A stretch of DNA of 64,000 nt, from contig CAUAEH010000003.1 in assembly GCA_958427975.1 (NCBI GenBank), forward strand, positions 1 to 64,000, in the 5' to 3' direction. The notes beneath the pieces were generated by a model. That model was not told where the DNA came from. It worked only from the letters and a program-made list of their open reading frames with translations, and searched no databases. Source of the DNA: an uncultured Collinsella sp. Its GTDB lineage: Bacteria; Actinomycetota; Coriobacteriia; Coriobacteriales; Coriobacteriaceae. This document shows, piece after piece, positions 26,219-33,790 of this stretch (the stretch's first letter is position 1; every line of letters begins with the position of its first letter). The translations under genes were made by a program, and so were the position numbers.

Positions 26219-26940
26219 CGGTCTATGTGACAGGCGACATCCACGGTGGGCTCGACATGCAAAAGCTCCGCGACTGGGAGCTTGGGGATAGCCTTGGCAG
26301 CGACGACTATCTGATCATCGCCGGCGACTTTGGCTTTCCGTGGGACTTCACTGCCGAGGAATGCGCCGATATCGCTTGGCTGGAGTCGCGCCCCTACACG
26401 GTGCTGTTCGTCGACGGCAACCACGAGCGCTTCGATCACTGGGCGGAGCGCCCCATGGAGATGTGGCATGGCGGGCTGACGCAGCGCCTGTCGGACACCT
26501 CGCCCATTCGGCGCCTGACGCGCGGCGAGGTCTTCGAGCTCGACGGATCGACGGTCTTCACCATGGGCGGTGCCACGAGCGTGGACAGGGAATACCGCGT
26601 GCCGTATTCCAGCTGGTGGCCTCAGGAGCTCCCGGACGAGCGCGATTTCGATACCGCGCGGACAAAGCTCGACGAGGTCGGCTGGAAGGTCGACTGCGTC
26701 ATCACCCATACCTGCCCGACGCGCATGCTCTCGCCGACGCTCTACCCGGACCCGGGCTGGGAACGCCCCGATGTGGACCGGCTGACCGAATTCCTTGACG
26801 AGCTCGAGGACCGCCTGGACTACAAGCGCTGGTATTACGGCCATTTTCACCGAGACGGCAATCCGGACGAACGGCACACGGTGCTGTATGACCGGATCGT
26901 GAGGCTCGGGGACAAACTCCTGCCGTGGGGTGCGTACTGA
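26215..26940 (+). CDS. Metallophosphoesterase 2
   Basis: 241 residues; starts in the ATGA overlap with the preceding gene. It reads MTVYVTGDIHGG, with GDFGFPWD, VDGNHERFD, ITHTCP and YYGHFHRDG as di-metal ligands. It is closely related to the following gene (shared MTVYxTGDxHG, LTRGEVFELDG/LMRGEVFDIDG, MGGA, SWWPxExP blocks), so the pair arose by duplication. The two share a 1-nt stop/start overlap (TGATG). Cytosolic, no signal peptide. Confidence 0.88.
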   Translation: MTVYVTGDIHGGLDMQKLRDWELGDSLGSDDYLIIAGDFGFPWDFTAEECADIAWLESRPYTVLFVDGNHERFDHWAERPMEMWHGGLTQRLSDTSPIRRLTRGEVFELDGSTVFTMGGATSVDREYRVPYSSWWPQELPDERDFDTARTKLDEVGWKVDCVITHTCPTRMLSPTLYPDPGWERPDVDRLTEFLDELEDRLDYKRWYYGHFHRDGNPDERHTVLYDRIVRLGDKLLPWGAY

Positions 26941-27677
26941 TGACGGTCTATGCGACAGGTGACGTGCACGGCAGGGCCGAGTACGGGTCCAGCCGGTTTG
27001 CCTTCACGAATTGGCCGCTGGGCCGGACCCTGACGCGCGATGACGTGGTGATCGTGGCCGGCGACTTCGGCTTTGTCTGGGATGGGTCCAACGCCGAGAA
27101 ATACTGGCTCGACTGGTTCGAGTCGAAGCCATGGACCACGTGCTTCGTAGACGGAAACCACGAGAACCACCGGATGCTGGCAGAACTGCCGGTGCGGGAG
27201 TGGAACAGCGGCCTCGTTCATGAGGCGCGACCGCACGTGCTGCACCTGATGCGCGGAGAGGTGTTCGATATCGACGGACTCACAGTCCTTGCCATGGGCG
27301 GCGCCGCGAGCAACGACAGGCAGTATCGCAGGGAGGGGAGGAGCTGGTGGCCCGAGGAGATGCCGAGCGAGGAGGAGATGGGCCAATGCCGCGCCGCACT
27401 CGCCCGCGTGGGCTGGAGGGTCGACTACGTGGTGAGTCACGAGGCGCCGGCCGTCCTTGCTGAGGGACTGTGCCGCGAGTGCGGACGCGAGTATCGGGGC
27501 GACCGGCTGCAACGATTCCTTGGCGAGCTCGACGGACGGCTCGGCTACCGAACCTGGTTCTTCGGGCATTACCACGGCGACGAATGGCGCGACGCCAAGC
27601 ATCGCCTGATCTACCGAGACATCGTGCCGATCGAAGATGCTGCGCCCGGTTCTAGGAACCTTCTGGAAGCGCTCTAG
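26940..27677 (+). CDS. Metallophosphoesterase 3
   Basis: 245 residues, ATG at 26940 sharing one base with the previous stop. Motifs: TGDVHGR, GDFGFVWD, VDGNHENH, SHEAP and FFGHYHGDE. It has an extra pair of cysteines (LCRECGREY, about 180-186) not found in its paralogue. Last gene of a coupled three-gene operon; the stop lies inside an imperfect palindrome (27650-27690) that separates it from the converging coiled-coil gene. Confidence 0.88.
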   Translation: MTVYATGDVHGRAEYGSSRFAFTNWPLGRTLTRDDVVIVAGDFGFVWDGSNAEKYWLDWFESKPWTTCFVDGNHENHRMLAELPVREWNSGLVHEARPHVLHLMRGEVFDIDGLTVLAMGGAASNDRQYRREGRSWWPEEMPSEEEMGQCRAALARVGWRVDYVVSHEAPAVLAEGLCRECGREYRGDRLQRFLGELDGRLGYRTWFFGHYHGDEWRDAKHRLIYRDIVPIEDAAPGSRNLLEAL

Positions 27678-27690
27678 AAGATTCCTAGAA
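27650..27690. terminator. Hairpin between converging genes
   Basis: TTCTAGGAACCTTCT (27650-27664) and AGAAGATTCCTAGAA (27676-27690) pair with one mismatch. It overlaps the end of the third phosphoesterase gene and could stop transcription from both sides, though no T-tract is present. Confidence 0.5.
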
Positions 27691-27719
27691 ATCAGCCGCC
27701 TGATAGGAGAAGCGCGGGG

Positions 27720-28286
27720 CTACTCGCCCTTCATCTGGGTCATGACCTCGACCTTGGCCTCGGCCACGGCCGCCCGCTGCTCGGAGGCGGCGAGACGGTC
27801 CTTGAGGGCGGCGATCTCGGCCATCAGGTCGCGCTGGGCCAGGAGTGTGTCGGCTTGGGCTTTCAGTGCAGTGTCACGCTCGCCGCGCAGCCGCTCGATC
27901 TCATCGACCATGGCCTCAGCCTCGGCATGGAGTTGGACAACCTGCCTGCCGAGGCCCTTAGCACGGGAGAGGTACCTGATGCTTGCGGCGTGGAGCTCGT
28001 TGTTCTCGAGTTCGAGGTTCGCGGTATCGAGTTCGAACTTCTCCTCTATAAAGGCAATCCGCTCATTGCAGTCGGCCTCAATCTTTTCATTCCGATCCGT
28101 CGCCTCGGCGAGCTTGCGGCTGAATTCATCCACCTGGGCCATGAGCAGTGCGTTCTCGGTCCTGAGGTCGGCGGTCTCGCGCAGCAGCTTCTCCCGCCAC
28201 CTCGCCTCGATTCGCTCGGCGGCCTCATCGAGGACGGACTTCATGCCGTAACCGTAGATCTCCCTGATTTTTCTCTCGTCTGTCAT
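27720..28286 (-). CDS. Coiled-coil protein, unknown
   Basis: 188 residues from the ATG at 28286 (weak GGAA site). After a short RKIREIYGYGMKSVLDEAAERIEARWREKL segment, almost all the rest is heptad-patterned, rich in Glu, Ala, Leu and Arg. No membrane helix, no enzyme motif. Such proteins on mobile elements can be scaffold, partition or structural factors, but nothing here decides. It stands alone, converging on the phosphoesterase operon. Confidence 0.7.
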   Translation of the reverse strand: MTDERKIREIYGYGMKSVLDEAAERIEARWREKLLRETADLRTENALLMAQVDEFSRKLAEATDRNEKIEADCNERIAFIEEKFELDTANLELENNELHAASIRYLSRAKGLGRQVVQLHAEAEAMVDEIERLRGERDTALKAQADTLLAQRDLMAEIAALKDRLAASEQRAAVAEAKVEVMTQMKGE

Positions 28287-28746
28287 CGTGCGACATTCCA
28301 ATCAACAATGGGCATGGCTCCGCCACGCCGTACGGCTGGGAACAAATACGCGGCCGCTGTTGATTTGTAGTCGTCCTGCGATCGGTGAGTTCTAAAAAGG
28401 CGTCTCAAGTCATGCGTTCACGCAGGTTCTCGATTGGAGAAATACCGCACGTTTTCATGATATCACGTGCCTTAAAGACCATGAATGGACGGCCATATCG
28501 ATTCGTTGAAAATGGCACCAACGACGTGTTGGTGGCGGGGGAGTGATGGCGTTAAAGATGTCGAGAATGATTATAGGATTGTTTTAGATGCGGGCATGAA
28601 AAAGGGTCGAATCGAAGTGTCTGGCCGGACGCCAATTGTCCGGGAACTGTTTCGATTCGACCGTGTTTCATTTTACATCCGCGGCATGCTCTTATAGACG
28701 CCCGGCGATTACCGACCTTCACGACCTCGATAGTCGGGCTATGGAC
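28287..28746. other. Gene-free segment with a 12-bp palindrome
   Basis: 460 bp. GGTCGAATCGAA (28605-28616) and TTCGATTCGACC (28651-28662) are perfectly complementary; the loop has a smaller GGCCGGAC/GTCCGGGA pairing. A 70-codon plus-strand frame across it shows no protein-like pattern. Confidence 0.55.
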
Positions 28747-29133
28747 TTAAGATTTCTTGGGCTCCCAGCCGTTTTCGATTGCGGCGGGGTAGACTGCGGC
28801 GTAATTAAGCATCCAGCTGCCATCGCCCGCTTTTTGAATAAACCCCTTATCCGTCAAAGAGGTATAGGCCCGGGAGATCGTATTCTTACTTAGGTGGTAG
28901 CGCTCCTCAATCCATTTGCTTTTTGCGTAAAAGCCCATGGCTCGTTTGTTTTTGGAAGGATTTCCAAGCTTCCATACTAGGCCGAGGATGAGGCGCTCGG
29001 CAGCGACAGTGGTGGCACAACACGCCCAGTCGGGCACCGAAATAAAATTCGCGTTATCCATTTTCCTTCTAATCTCTCGTTGCTCATTAACATCATCGCG
29101 ATATTTGTCAGAAATTGACGGTAGCTCGCTCAT
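28747..29133 (-). CDS. Winged-helix DNA-binding protein
   Basis: 128 residues. The centre and C-terminus form a winged helix (ERLILGLVWKLGNPSKN ... KSKWIEERYHLSKNTISRAYTSLTDKGFIQKAGDG), the pattern of replication-initiator or GntR/MarR-like domains. It starts 9 bp behind the excisionase-like gene on the same strand, so both are co-transcribed from a promoter in the palindrome-rich gap near 29.5 kb. It may be an element replication or copy control factor or a regulator of excision. Confidence 0.72.
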   Translation of the reverse strand: MSELPSISDKYRDDVNEQREIRRKMDNANFISVPDWACCATTVAAERLILGLVWKLGNPSKNKRAMGFYAKSKWIEERYHLSKNTISRAYTSLTDKGFIQKAGDGSWMLNYAAVYPAAIENGWEPKKS

Positions 29134-29142
29134 GTTTACCGC

Positions 29143-29388
29143 CTAGTCAAGGTGGGCGGTACGACCTTCAAGCTGTTTGAAAAGTTCGTAGAATGAGCTT
29201 TCAAACATGTAATTAGAGCGATGGACCTGGATGAGCTTGCCGGACTCGCGCATGAATTTGCGTGCAGTGTTCTCGCTCCAGCCAGTGATTTCGCGGATAT
29301 CGTTAACGCGGAGCAACCGATCGCACTGAGCGGCACCAGTAGGGAAAGTCGGTGTGGACGCCTGGGTGCTAATCTTTGGAGTAGCCAT
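29143..29388 (-). CDS. Excisionase-like DNA-binding protein
   Basis: 81 residues with a MerR/Xis-type helix-turn-helix (LLRVNDIREITGWSENTARKFMRESGKLIQVHRSNYMFESSFYELF). AAGGAT lies 8 nt upstream of the ATG. Small DNA-binding proteins of this type beside an integrase usually act as recombination directionality factors, bending the attachment site for excision. That role is inferred from size, fold and position. Confidence 0.7.
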   Translation of the reverse strand: MATPKISTQASTPTFPTGAAQCDRLLRVNDIREITGWSENTARKFMRESGKLIQVHRSNYMFESSFYELFKQLEGRTAHLD

Positions 29389-29470
29389 GATGAGCTATCC
29401 TTTCAATGAGGGCCCTCCCTGTGCTTGTAAGACGTACCAGGTTCATAAGCACTTGGGGGGCCGGTTTCTA

Positions 29471-29590
29471 TGACTACATGCGTAGTCATCTGACAGCTTT
29501 AGCATGTATTAAAACTCATTAGATGTCAATCAAATAAAGCATCTACCTGCGGAAACGGTATTATAGTACCGTAATATTATGAAAAAAACG
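29471..29590. promoter_or_regulatory. Palindromic control region of xis and int
   Basis: A perfect TGACTAC-ATGC-GTAGTCA palindrome (29471-29488), AGATG..GCATCT repeats (about 29521-29545) and a CGGTA/TACCG palindrome within an AT-rich promoter-like stretch (TATTATAG, TAATATTATG). It lies upstream of the excisionase-like gene and 3' of the integrase: likely operators or recombinase arm sites. Confidence 0.45.
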
Positions 29591-29606
29591 ATGAATGAAA
29601 AACATG

Positions 29607-30854
29607 CTATTTCTCACTTCTCTGTATATAGGCGTTGATGAAGGCTTCGTAGCCTTTAACTGCTTTTATTTCTGATTGTTGAACGAGGCTTGTATACGTT
29701 TTGAGCGTGATATTGGGGTCCGCGTGGCCAAGAATACCTTGCACGCTTCTAACGTCCGATCCGTTCGCCAGCATAAAAGTGCTTACACAATGCCTGAGCT
29801 GATGCGGGCAGATGCCCTTATATAGTTTTCCGCCAGTCGAATTGTTCGGCTCATAGATTCCAAGATTGCAGCTAACTGCGAAATCGCGAAACCAATGGTT
29901 GAAGATGTAGTTTTTCATGTGACAGACAGTAGGGATCCCTTGCTCGACAGCAATATCGCTAATGATGGGAGTGCTGCCAGTCTGGGACAGCCCCAGAGAG
30001 GCCAGGAGCTCTTTTTGTATGGCTGACCATGATTGAAGACGTTCGGCCAAGGTTTCTCCAACGGGGATTTTGCGTTGGCTTTCTTGTGACTTGGGTGCCC
30101 TCAGTTCATGGTCGTTGGTGTACTGCCTGTCAATTTTCAAGGTTTTATTGGCAGGGTCCCAATCGCGCCATTCGAGGCCCAGCATCTCGCCTTTCCGCAT
30201 ACCCGTATACACTAGTACTAGTGTACCAACAGCTTCGGCGGTGAGCTCAATGTGTTGAAGACGTGTGCATAGGGTAGCTACTTGGTCGATTGTCAGTGAT
30301 TCTCTTTTGTTGCGTGGTCTGCGAACATGAACGGTAGCGCAGGGGTTTCGGTCAATTATTCTCTTTGCGACCGCATCCGACAAAATCTGACGCAGTTTCG
30401 CATTGATTCGTACAAGCTCTGATGGTTTGTATTTTCCCGTATGACGAGCTTCGGCATATGTTTCTTCGATTAGATCGGGAGTTAGCCCCTCAATTGTCTG
30501 AAACGCACCGAATAGGTCTTCGATATGCCTGCAATCGTACGCTTCTCTTTCATAGCTCGTTGGCGCAAGCTCGGTGTCCCTATTTTCATGAAAGGCCCAG
30601 CAGTAGGACGCAAGCAAAGTGGGCTTTTTAGTTTTAGTGATCGTGCCAGAGGAGTTGATTTCAGCCAGCTTGGCCTGCATTGCAGCCTTAGCTTCTGTTT
30701 TAGTCTTGCAACGAACTGTATAAGTTGGGGATCGTTTGTAGCGCCCCGTCTTAGGGTCCTTGACTCCAAGGGAAAAATAATAGCGATAGGTGTTAGGTGA
30801 TCTCTTGTCTTTCCAACACGTGCCTCTTCCGCTAATGAGTGGCTGTTCTGACAT
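29607..30854 (-). CDS. int: Tyrosine site-specific integrase
   Basis: 415 residues, normal length for phage-type integrases. An N-terminal arm-binding domain (about 15-65), a SAM-like core-binding domain (about 75-165) and a catalytic domain with Arg in TGMRKGEMLGLEW, HQLRH, and LGHADPNITLKTYTS carrying the second His and the nucleophilic Tyr. All catalytic residues are present, so it should be active. It stands directly inside attR and points inward; the 48-bp tRNA repeat is its likely core site. Confidence 0.95.
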   Translation of the reverse strand: MSEQPLISGRGTCWKDKRSPNTYRYYFSLGVKDPKTGRYKRSPTYTVRCKTKTEAKAAMQAKLAEINSSGTITKTKKPTLLASYCWAFHENRDTELAPTSYEREAYDCRHIEDLFGAFQTIEGLTPDLIEETYAEARHTGKYKPSELVRINAKLRQILSDAVAKRIIDRNPCATVHVRRPRNKRESLTIDQVATLCTRLQHIELTAEAVGTLVLVYTGMRKGEMLGLEWRDWDPANKTLKIDRQYTNDHELRAPKSQESQRKIPVGETLAERLQSWSAIQKELLASLGLSQTGSTPIISDIAVEQGIPTVCHMKNYIFNHWFRDFAVSCNLGIYEPNNSTGGKLYKGICPHQLRHCVSTFMLANGSDVRSVQGILGHADPNITLKTYTSLVQQSEIKAVKGYEAFINAYIQRSEK

Positions 30855-31045
30855 CTTTGCGCTCCGTTTCTTTGAATAGTTTTCAACAATTCATTGAGTG
30901 CAGTTTAGCTAAAGCTGTTAGTAATATATTTGTAAAAGCGTAGGCGCAGCTACCGGAGGCAAAAGACACAAACTGCTATGTTTATCTGCGGTTATATGAT
31001 GTTCAATGATGCTTGATGAATGGTAGGGGGTAGCATTAAATCATA

Positions 31046-31093
31046 TCTCCTAAAGCGGGTGTCGACGGTTCGAATCCGCCCGGGGGCACCAGG
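31046..31093 (+). repeat. attR: 48-bp tRNA-Arg 3' duplication
   Basis: Exact repeat of 16899-16946. Only the anticodon loop to CCA-GG is present, with no acceptor 5' half or D-arm, so it is not a functional tRNA gene. Confidence 0.9.
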
Positions 31094-31100
31094 GAATATG

Positions 31101-31129
31101 ACGGCGTCGCGAGAGCGGCGCCGTTTCTG
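31101..31129 (+). terminator. Displaced terminator of the tRNA gene
   Basis: ACGGCGTCGC (31101-31110), GAGA loop, GCGGCGCCGT (31115-31124), then TTCT. Before integration it would directly follow the tRNA. Confidence 0.7.
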
Positions 31130-31251
31130 GTTTGTGGGGGCCGCCGGCGGATTCGGGCCGTCGACGCCCGCGTCACCAATATGGGTCGCATTTCGTCTAG
31201 CTCCGCCCGCGCCACCTTTCCCGTCGCCCGCACCATCAGGGCTGCATCGGT

Positions 31252-31257
31252 TAGAAT
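31252..31257 (+). promoter_or_regulatory. -10 box of the 49-aa peptide gene
   Basis: TAGAAT followed by C, 57 bp before the start codon; matches TAGAATC at the first locus (25122). Confidence 0.4.
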
Positions 31258-31314
31258 CGTGTGTGCGACGTATCCCGTGCGCGGGCGGCCGAAGACTTGA
31301 TCGGAGGTCCCCAA

Positions 31315-31464
31315 TTGCTGAAATTCCTTAACGCGCTCGCCGCCCTTGCGACGGTCGGCACGTTCATCATTGCGTTTCTTGATTCGTATGAGGTTCGGTT
31401 TAAGGTCCGTAGGCGCACGCGCGGTGCGGACGGTTCTCGGCGTTTGCGCCGCAAGCGCAAATAA
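31315..31464 (+). CDS. 49-aa hydrophobic peptide, type I toxin candidate 2
   Basis: Read from a TTG at 31315 because GGAGG (31303-31307) lies 7 nt upstream; an ATG-type start upstream would need an unlikely 18-residue extension. MLKFLN, one hydrophobic helix (about 7-22, ALAALATVGTFIIAFL), then a very basic tail (13 Arg/Lys in the last 22 residues). Same architecture as the 41-aa peptide at 25191, but little sequence identity. A convergent promoter with the same -35/spacer layout and the same upstream block sits beyond its stop. It lies on the chromosome side of attR, so it is not part of the present element. Confidence 0.6.
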   Translation: MLKFLNALAALATVGTFIIAFLDSYEVRFKVRRRTRGADGSRRLRRKRK

Positions 31465-31556
31465 AAACGGCCGGGGTTGCAGCCCGGCCGTTTAACACGT
31501 TAGAAAACTAGGCCGCCCGCGCTCCTTAACACTTACGCGGGGTGCGTCGTTTTCTA
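31462..31556 (-). ncRNA. Predicted antisense antitoxin RNA, locus 2
   Basis: About 95 nt. It would begin with TAGAAAAC pairing with GTTTTCTA (31549-31556 / 31501-31508) and end at the AAACGGCCGGG/CCCGGCCGTTT hairpin (31465-31493) followed on the minus strand by TTATTT. It overlaps the 3' UTR of the 49-aa gene up to the stop codon. Confidence 0.55.
31465..31493. terminator. Bidirectional terminator at the peptide gene 3' end
   Basis: Perfect 11-bp stem AAACGGCCGGG/CCCGGCCGTTT; strong T-run on the minus strand, weaker (TTTAAC) on the plus strand. Confidence 0.8.
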
Positions 31557-31561
31557 GAAAC

Positions 31562-31609
31562 ATTCTACCCGTTCGGCTGCGGGTCCGTCCACATTTTCCA
31601 AATCAAATC
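31562..31609 (-). promoter_or_regulatory. Antisense promoter, locus 2
   Basis: Minus strand TGGACG (31591-31586), 18-bp spacer, TAGAAT (31567-31562). The spacer is unrelated to that of locus 1, whereas the -35 box and the 18 bp beyond it are conserved. Confidence 0.6.
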
Positions 31610-31632
31610 ACCAGATGTCTACTGAGACACGT

Positions 31633-31669
31633 AAAGCGCCCGCTTGCCGGGGGAGCAAGCGGGCGCTTT
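31633..31669. terminator. Bidirectional terminator after the division operon
   Basis: AAAGCGCCCGCTTGC (31633-31647) and GCAAGCGGGCGCTTT (31655-31669), perfect 15-bp stem, with T on both outer sides. It ends the minus-strand operon about 50 nt after the pknB stop. Confidence 0.88.
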
Positions 31670-31720
31670 TGAGCGAATGTGTTTGCGGTCTAAACCGCTC
31701 GGAGCAACAAGCGATTGACG

Positions 31721-33658
31721 TTAGTTGCTAGACTCGGAGTCGTCGCCGGAACCGGAGATGGAAACCGTCAGCGTGATCGTGCTGTCGGTGGACTGCTTGC
31801 CGGTGGGGGAGACGCCCGTAACGGTGGCATTCTCGTTGCCGCTCACGGGGTTGCCGTTCTGATCGCAGAATGCGATGTTGTAGAAACCGGCGTTGTTGAG
31901 CGCGGTGACGGCGGCGGAGATGCTCTTGCCGTACAGGTTGCCCGGGACGCTGGCCTTGCCGGACTTCTTGGCGATGACGACGGTGATCGTGGCGCCGGGC
32001 TTCTGCTTGCCGCTGGGGTTCCAGCTAATTACGGTGCCCTCGGTAACCGAGTCGTTTTCCTGGTAGCTCACGTCGACGCCAAAGCCAGCCATGTCGAGAG
32101 CGTTGCGCGCCTGGGCCTCGGTCATGTCGGTCAGATCGGGCACAGAGGTGGTGTCCGGGCCGCCAGAGACCTTGTACGAGATGGTCGTGCCCTTCTCGAC
32201 CTCTTTGCCGGCAGCAGTGCTCTGCTCAAAGACCTGGCCCTCTTCGGCCTCATTGGCTTCCTCCGAAGCGCTGCCCTTCAGGCCCACGCTTGCCAGTGCG
32301 GCCTCGGCCTGGTCCTTGGTCAGGCCGACGAGCCGCGGAACCTCAACCTTCTCGGAGGGCTTGGGGCCCTTGGAGATTACCAGGTTCACCCTTGTGCCCT
32401 TGGCCTTCTTGGTGTTGCCGTTGGGGGTCTGCTCGGCGACCTTTCCCTCGTCGACATCGTCGTTGTAGCTCTGGTCGACGGTGCCAACCTCAAGGCCTGC
32501 TTCCTTGATCAGCTCAATAGCGGTTTCCTGGTCCTTGCCCAGCACGTCGGGCACCGTGACCTGTTCGCCACTGAACATGCCCGTGGCAAAGGCCACTACA
32601 ACGCCAATTACGGCGACGGCGGCAATCACGGCGGCGATGATCTTGTTCTTGTTGGACTTAGGCTTCTCGACCTCGTAGGAGCCCGTGGAGCCCGAGACAG
32701 CGCTACGGGCGGTATTCTGACCGCTCACGCCCGAGACGGGACGAACCATAGCGCGCGTTGAGTCGGAAAGCTCACGGGTCTTGGTGGCACCCAGGTCGCC
32801 GGCGGCACCAATGATGCGCGTGGGCTCCGAGACGTTGACGGCACGGCCGGACAGGTAGCTGTTGAGCACCTGGCGCAGCTCGTCGGCCGTCTGGAAGCGG
32901 TTTGCCGGGTCCTTCTCCATGCACTTGAGGATGATGCGTTCCAGGTCGGCATCGACGCCGGAGTTGATCTGGCTCGGCGGGATGGGGAGCTCGTTGACCT
33001 GCTTGAGCGCGACCGAGATGGCGTCGTCGCCGTCAAAGGGTACGCGGCCGGTGGCGCACTCGTACATGACGACACCCAGCGAGTAGATATCCGAGGTGGG
33101 GCCGAGGTCCTGGCCGCGGGTCTGCTCGGGGCTTACATAGTGGGCGGTGCCCAGAACGTTGTTATCCTGCGTGAGGTGGCTGTTCTTAGCGCGTGCGATG
33201 CCAAAATCCATTACCTTGATGTTGCCGTCGGGCAGCACCATGATGTTTTGCGGCTTAATGTCGCGGTGGATGATCTCGTGCTTGTGTGCGACCGAAAGCG
33301 CGGAGCTGATCTGCGAGCCGATCTGCGCGACCTTCTTGGGATCGAGGGCGCCGTGGCTCTTGATGCCGCTCTTAAGGTCGGTACCGCGCAGGTACTCCAT
33401 GACGATGTAATAGGTGTCGCCGTCCTTGCCCCAGTCGTAGACGCCCACGATATAGGGGGAGGACAGGCCGGCAGCTGCCTGGGCCTCCTGCTTAAAGCGG
33501 GCGGCGAAGGTGGCGTCGCCGGCATACTGCGGCAGCATGATCTTGACGGCAACCGTGCGGTCGAGGACCTGATCCTGTGCACGGAAGACGGTCGCCATGC
33601 CGCCTGTTCCCACCTTATCCTTGAGGAGGTATCTTCCCCCGAGGACCCTCTGTTCCAT
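31721..33658 (-). CDS. pknB: PASTA-domain Ser/Thr protein kinase (PknB-like)
   Basis: 645 residues. The ATG at 33658 has AGGAG 6 nt upstream; an ATG at 33673 overlaps that site. Cytosolic kinase domain (about 8-270) with GTGGMATVF, VAVKIM, HRDIKPQNIMV and DFGIARA; a linker; one membrane helix (about 345-370); then four PASTA repeats (EQVTVPDVLGKD, EKVEVPRLVGLT, TTSVPDLTDMT, ASVPGNLYGKS) that bind muropeptides and lipid II. The family controls wall synthesis and division. Last gene of the operon; it lies about 130 bp behind the SEDS-PBP gene and has its own ribosome site. Confidence 0.95.
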   Translation of the reverse strand: MEQRVLGGRYLLKDKVGTGGMATVFRAQDQVLDRTVAVKIMLPQYAGDATFAARFKQEAQAAAGLSSPYIVGVYDWGKDGDTYYIVMEYLRGTDLKSGIKSHGALDPKKVAQIGSQISSALSVAHKHEIIHRDIKPQNIMVLPDGNIKVMDFGIARAKNSHLTQDNNVLGTAHYVSPEQTRGQDLGPTSDIYSLGVVMYECATGRVPFDGDDAISVALKQVNELPIPPSQINSGVDADLERIILKCMEKDPANRFQTADELRQVLNSYLSGRAVNVSEPTRIIGAAGDLGATKTRELSDSTRAMVRPVSGVSGQNTARSAVSGSTGSYEVEKPKSNKNKIIAAVIAAVAVIGVVVAFATGMFSGEQVTVPDVLGKDQETAIELIKEAGLEVGTVDQSYNDDVDEGKVAEQTPNGNTKKAKGTRVNLVISKGPKPSEKVEVPRLVGLTKDQAEAALASVGLKGSASEEANEAEEGQVFEQSTAAGKEVEKGTTISYKVSGGPDTTSVPDLTDMTEAQARNALDMAGFGVDVSYQENDSVTEGTVISWNPSGKQKPGATITVVIAKKSGKASVPGNLYGKSISAAVTALNNAGFYNIAFCDQNGNPVSGNENATVTGVSPTGKQSTDSTITLTVSISGSGDDSESSN

Positions 33659-33790
33659 TCCTGCTCCTAACATAACTATTCGCTCAACGATGTGTGTAGT
33701 ACCAAATGTGTGGCCGCTGGGGCCGTGTGGCGCGTTGCCGCTAGCTCATCGGCCGCGGCGTGCCCCAAGTATCCGCTTTGATCACGGGCA

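Larger units (their letters stand above)
16899..31093. mobile_element. Integrative mobilizable element in tRNA-Arg(CCT)
   Basis: About 14.15 kb between the 48-bp repeats. A tyrosine integrase gene lies at the right end next to attR, an excisionase-like gene beside it, and mobC plus relaxase genes with a hairpin-rich upstream region lie in the middle. No VirB4, coupling protein or other secretion genes are present, so it is mobilizable rather than self-conjugative. The host tRNA terminator was displaced to the right flank (31101-31129), which agrees with insertion. Accessory cargo includes a wall-anchored CAP protein, a toxin-antitoxin candidate and three phosphoesterases. Confidence 0.9.
30855..31314. 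other. Right end of the element, attR and chromosomal flank
   Basis: No gene before the small peptide gene at 31315. It contains AT-rich integrase-upstream DNA, attR, the displaced tRNA terminator and the peptide-gene promoter. Reading frames in either direction across the tRNA fragment are spurious. Confidence 0.7.

Noticed and set aside
28485..28697. A 70-codon plus-strand frame
   Set aside because: It spans a perfect 12-bp palindrome, has no convincing ribosome site and no protein-like pattern.
31036..31314. Frames across attR ending in PPGGFEPSTPALG (minus) or reading VSTVRIRPGAPG (plus)
   Set aside because: These are the well-known false translations of tRNA 3' ends, here from the attR duplication.
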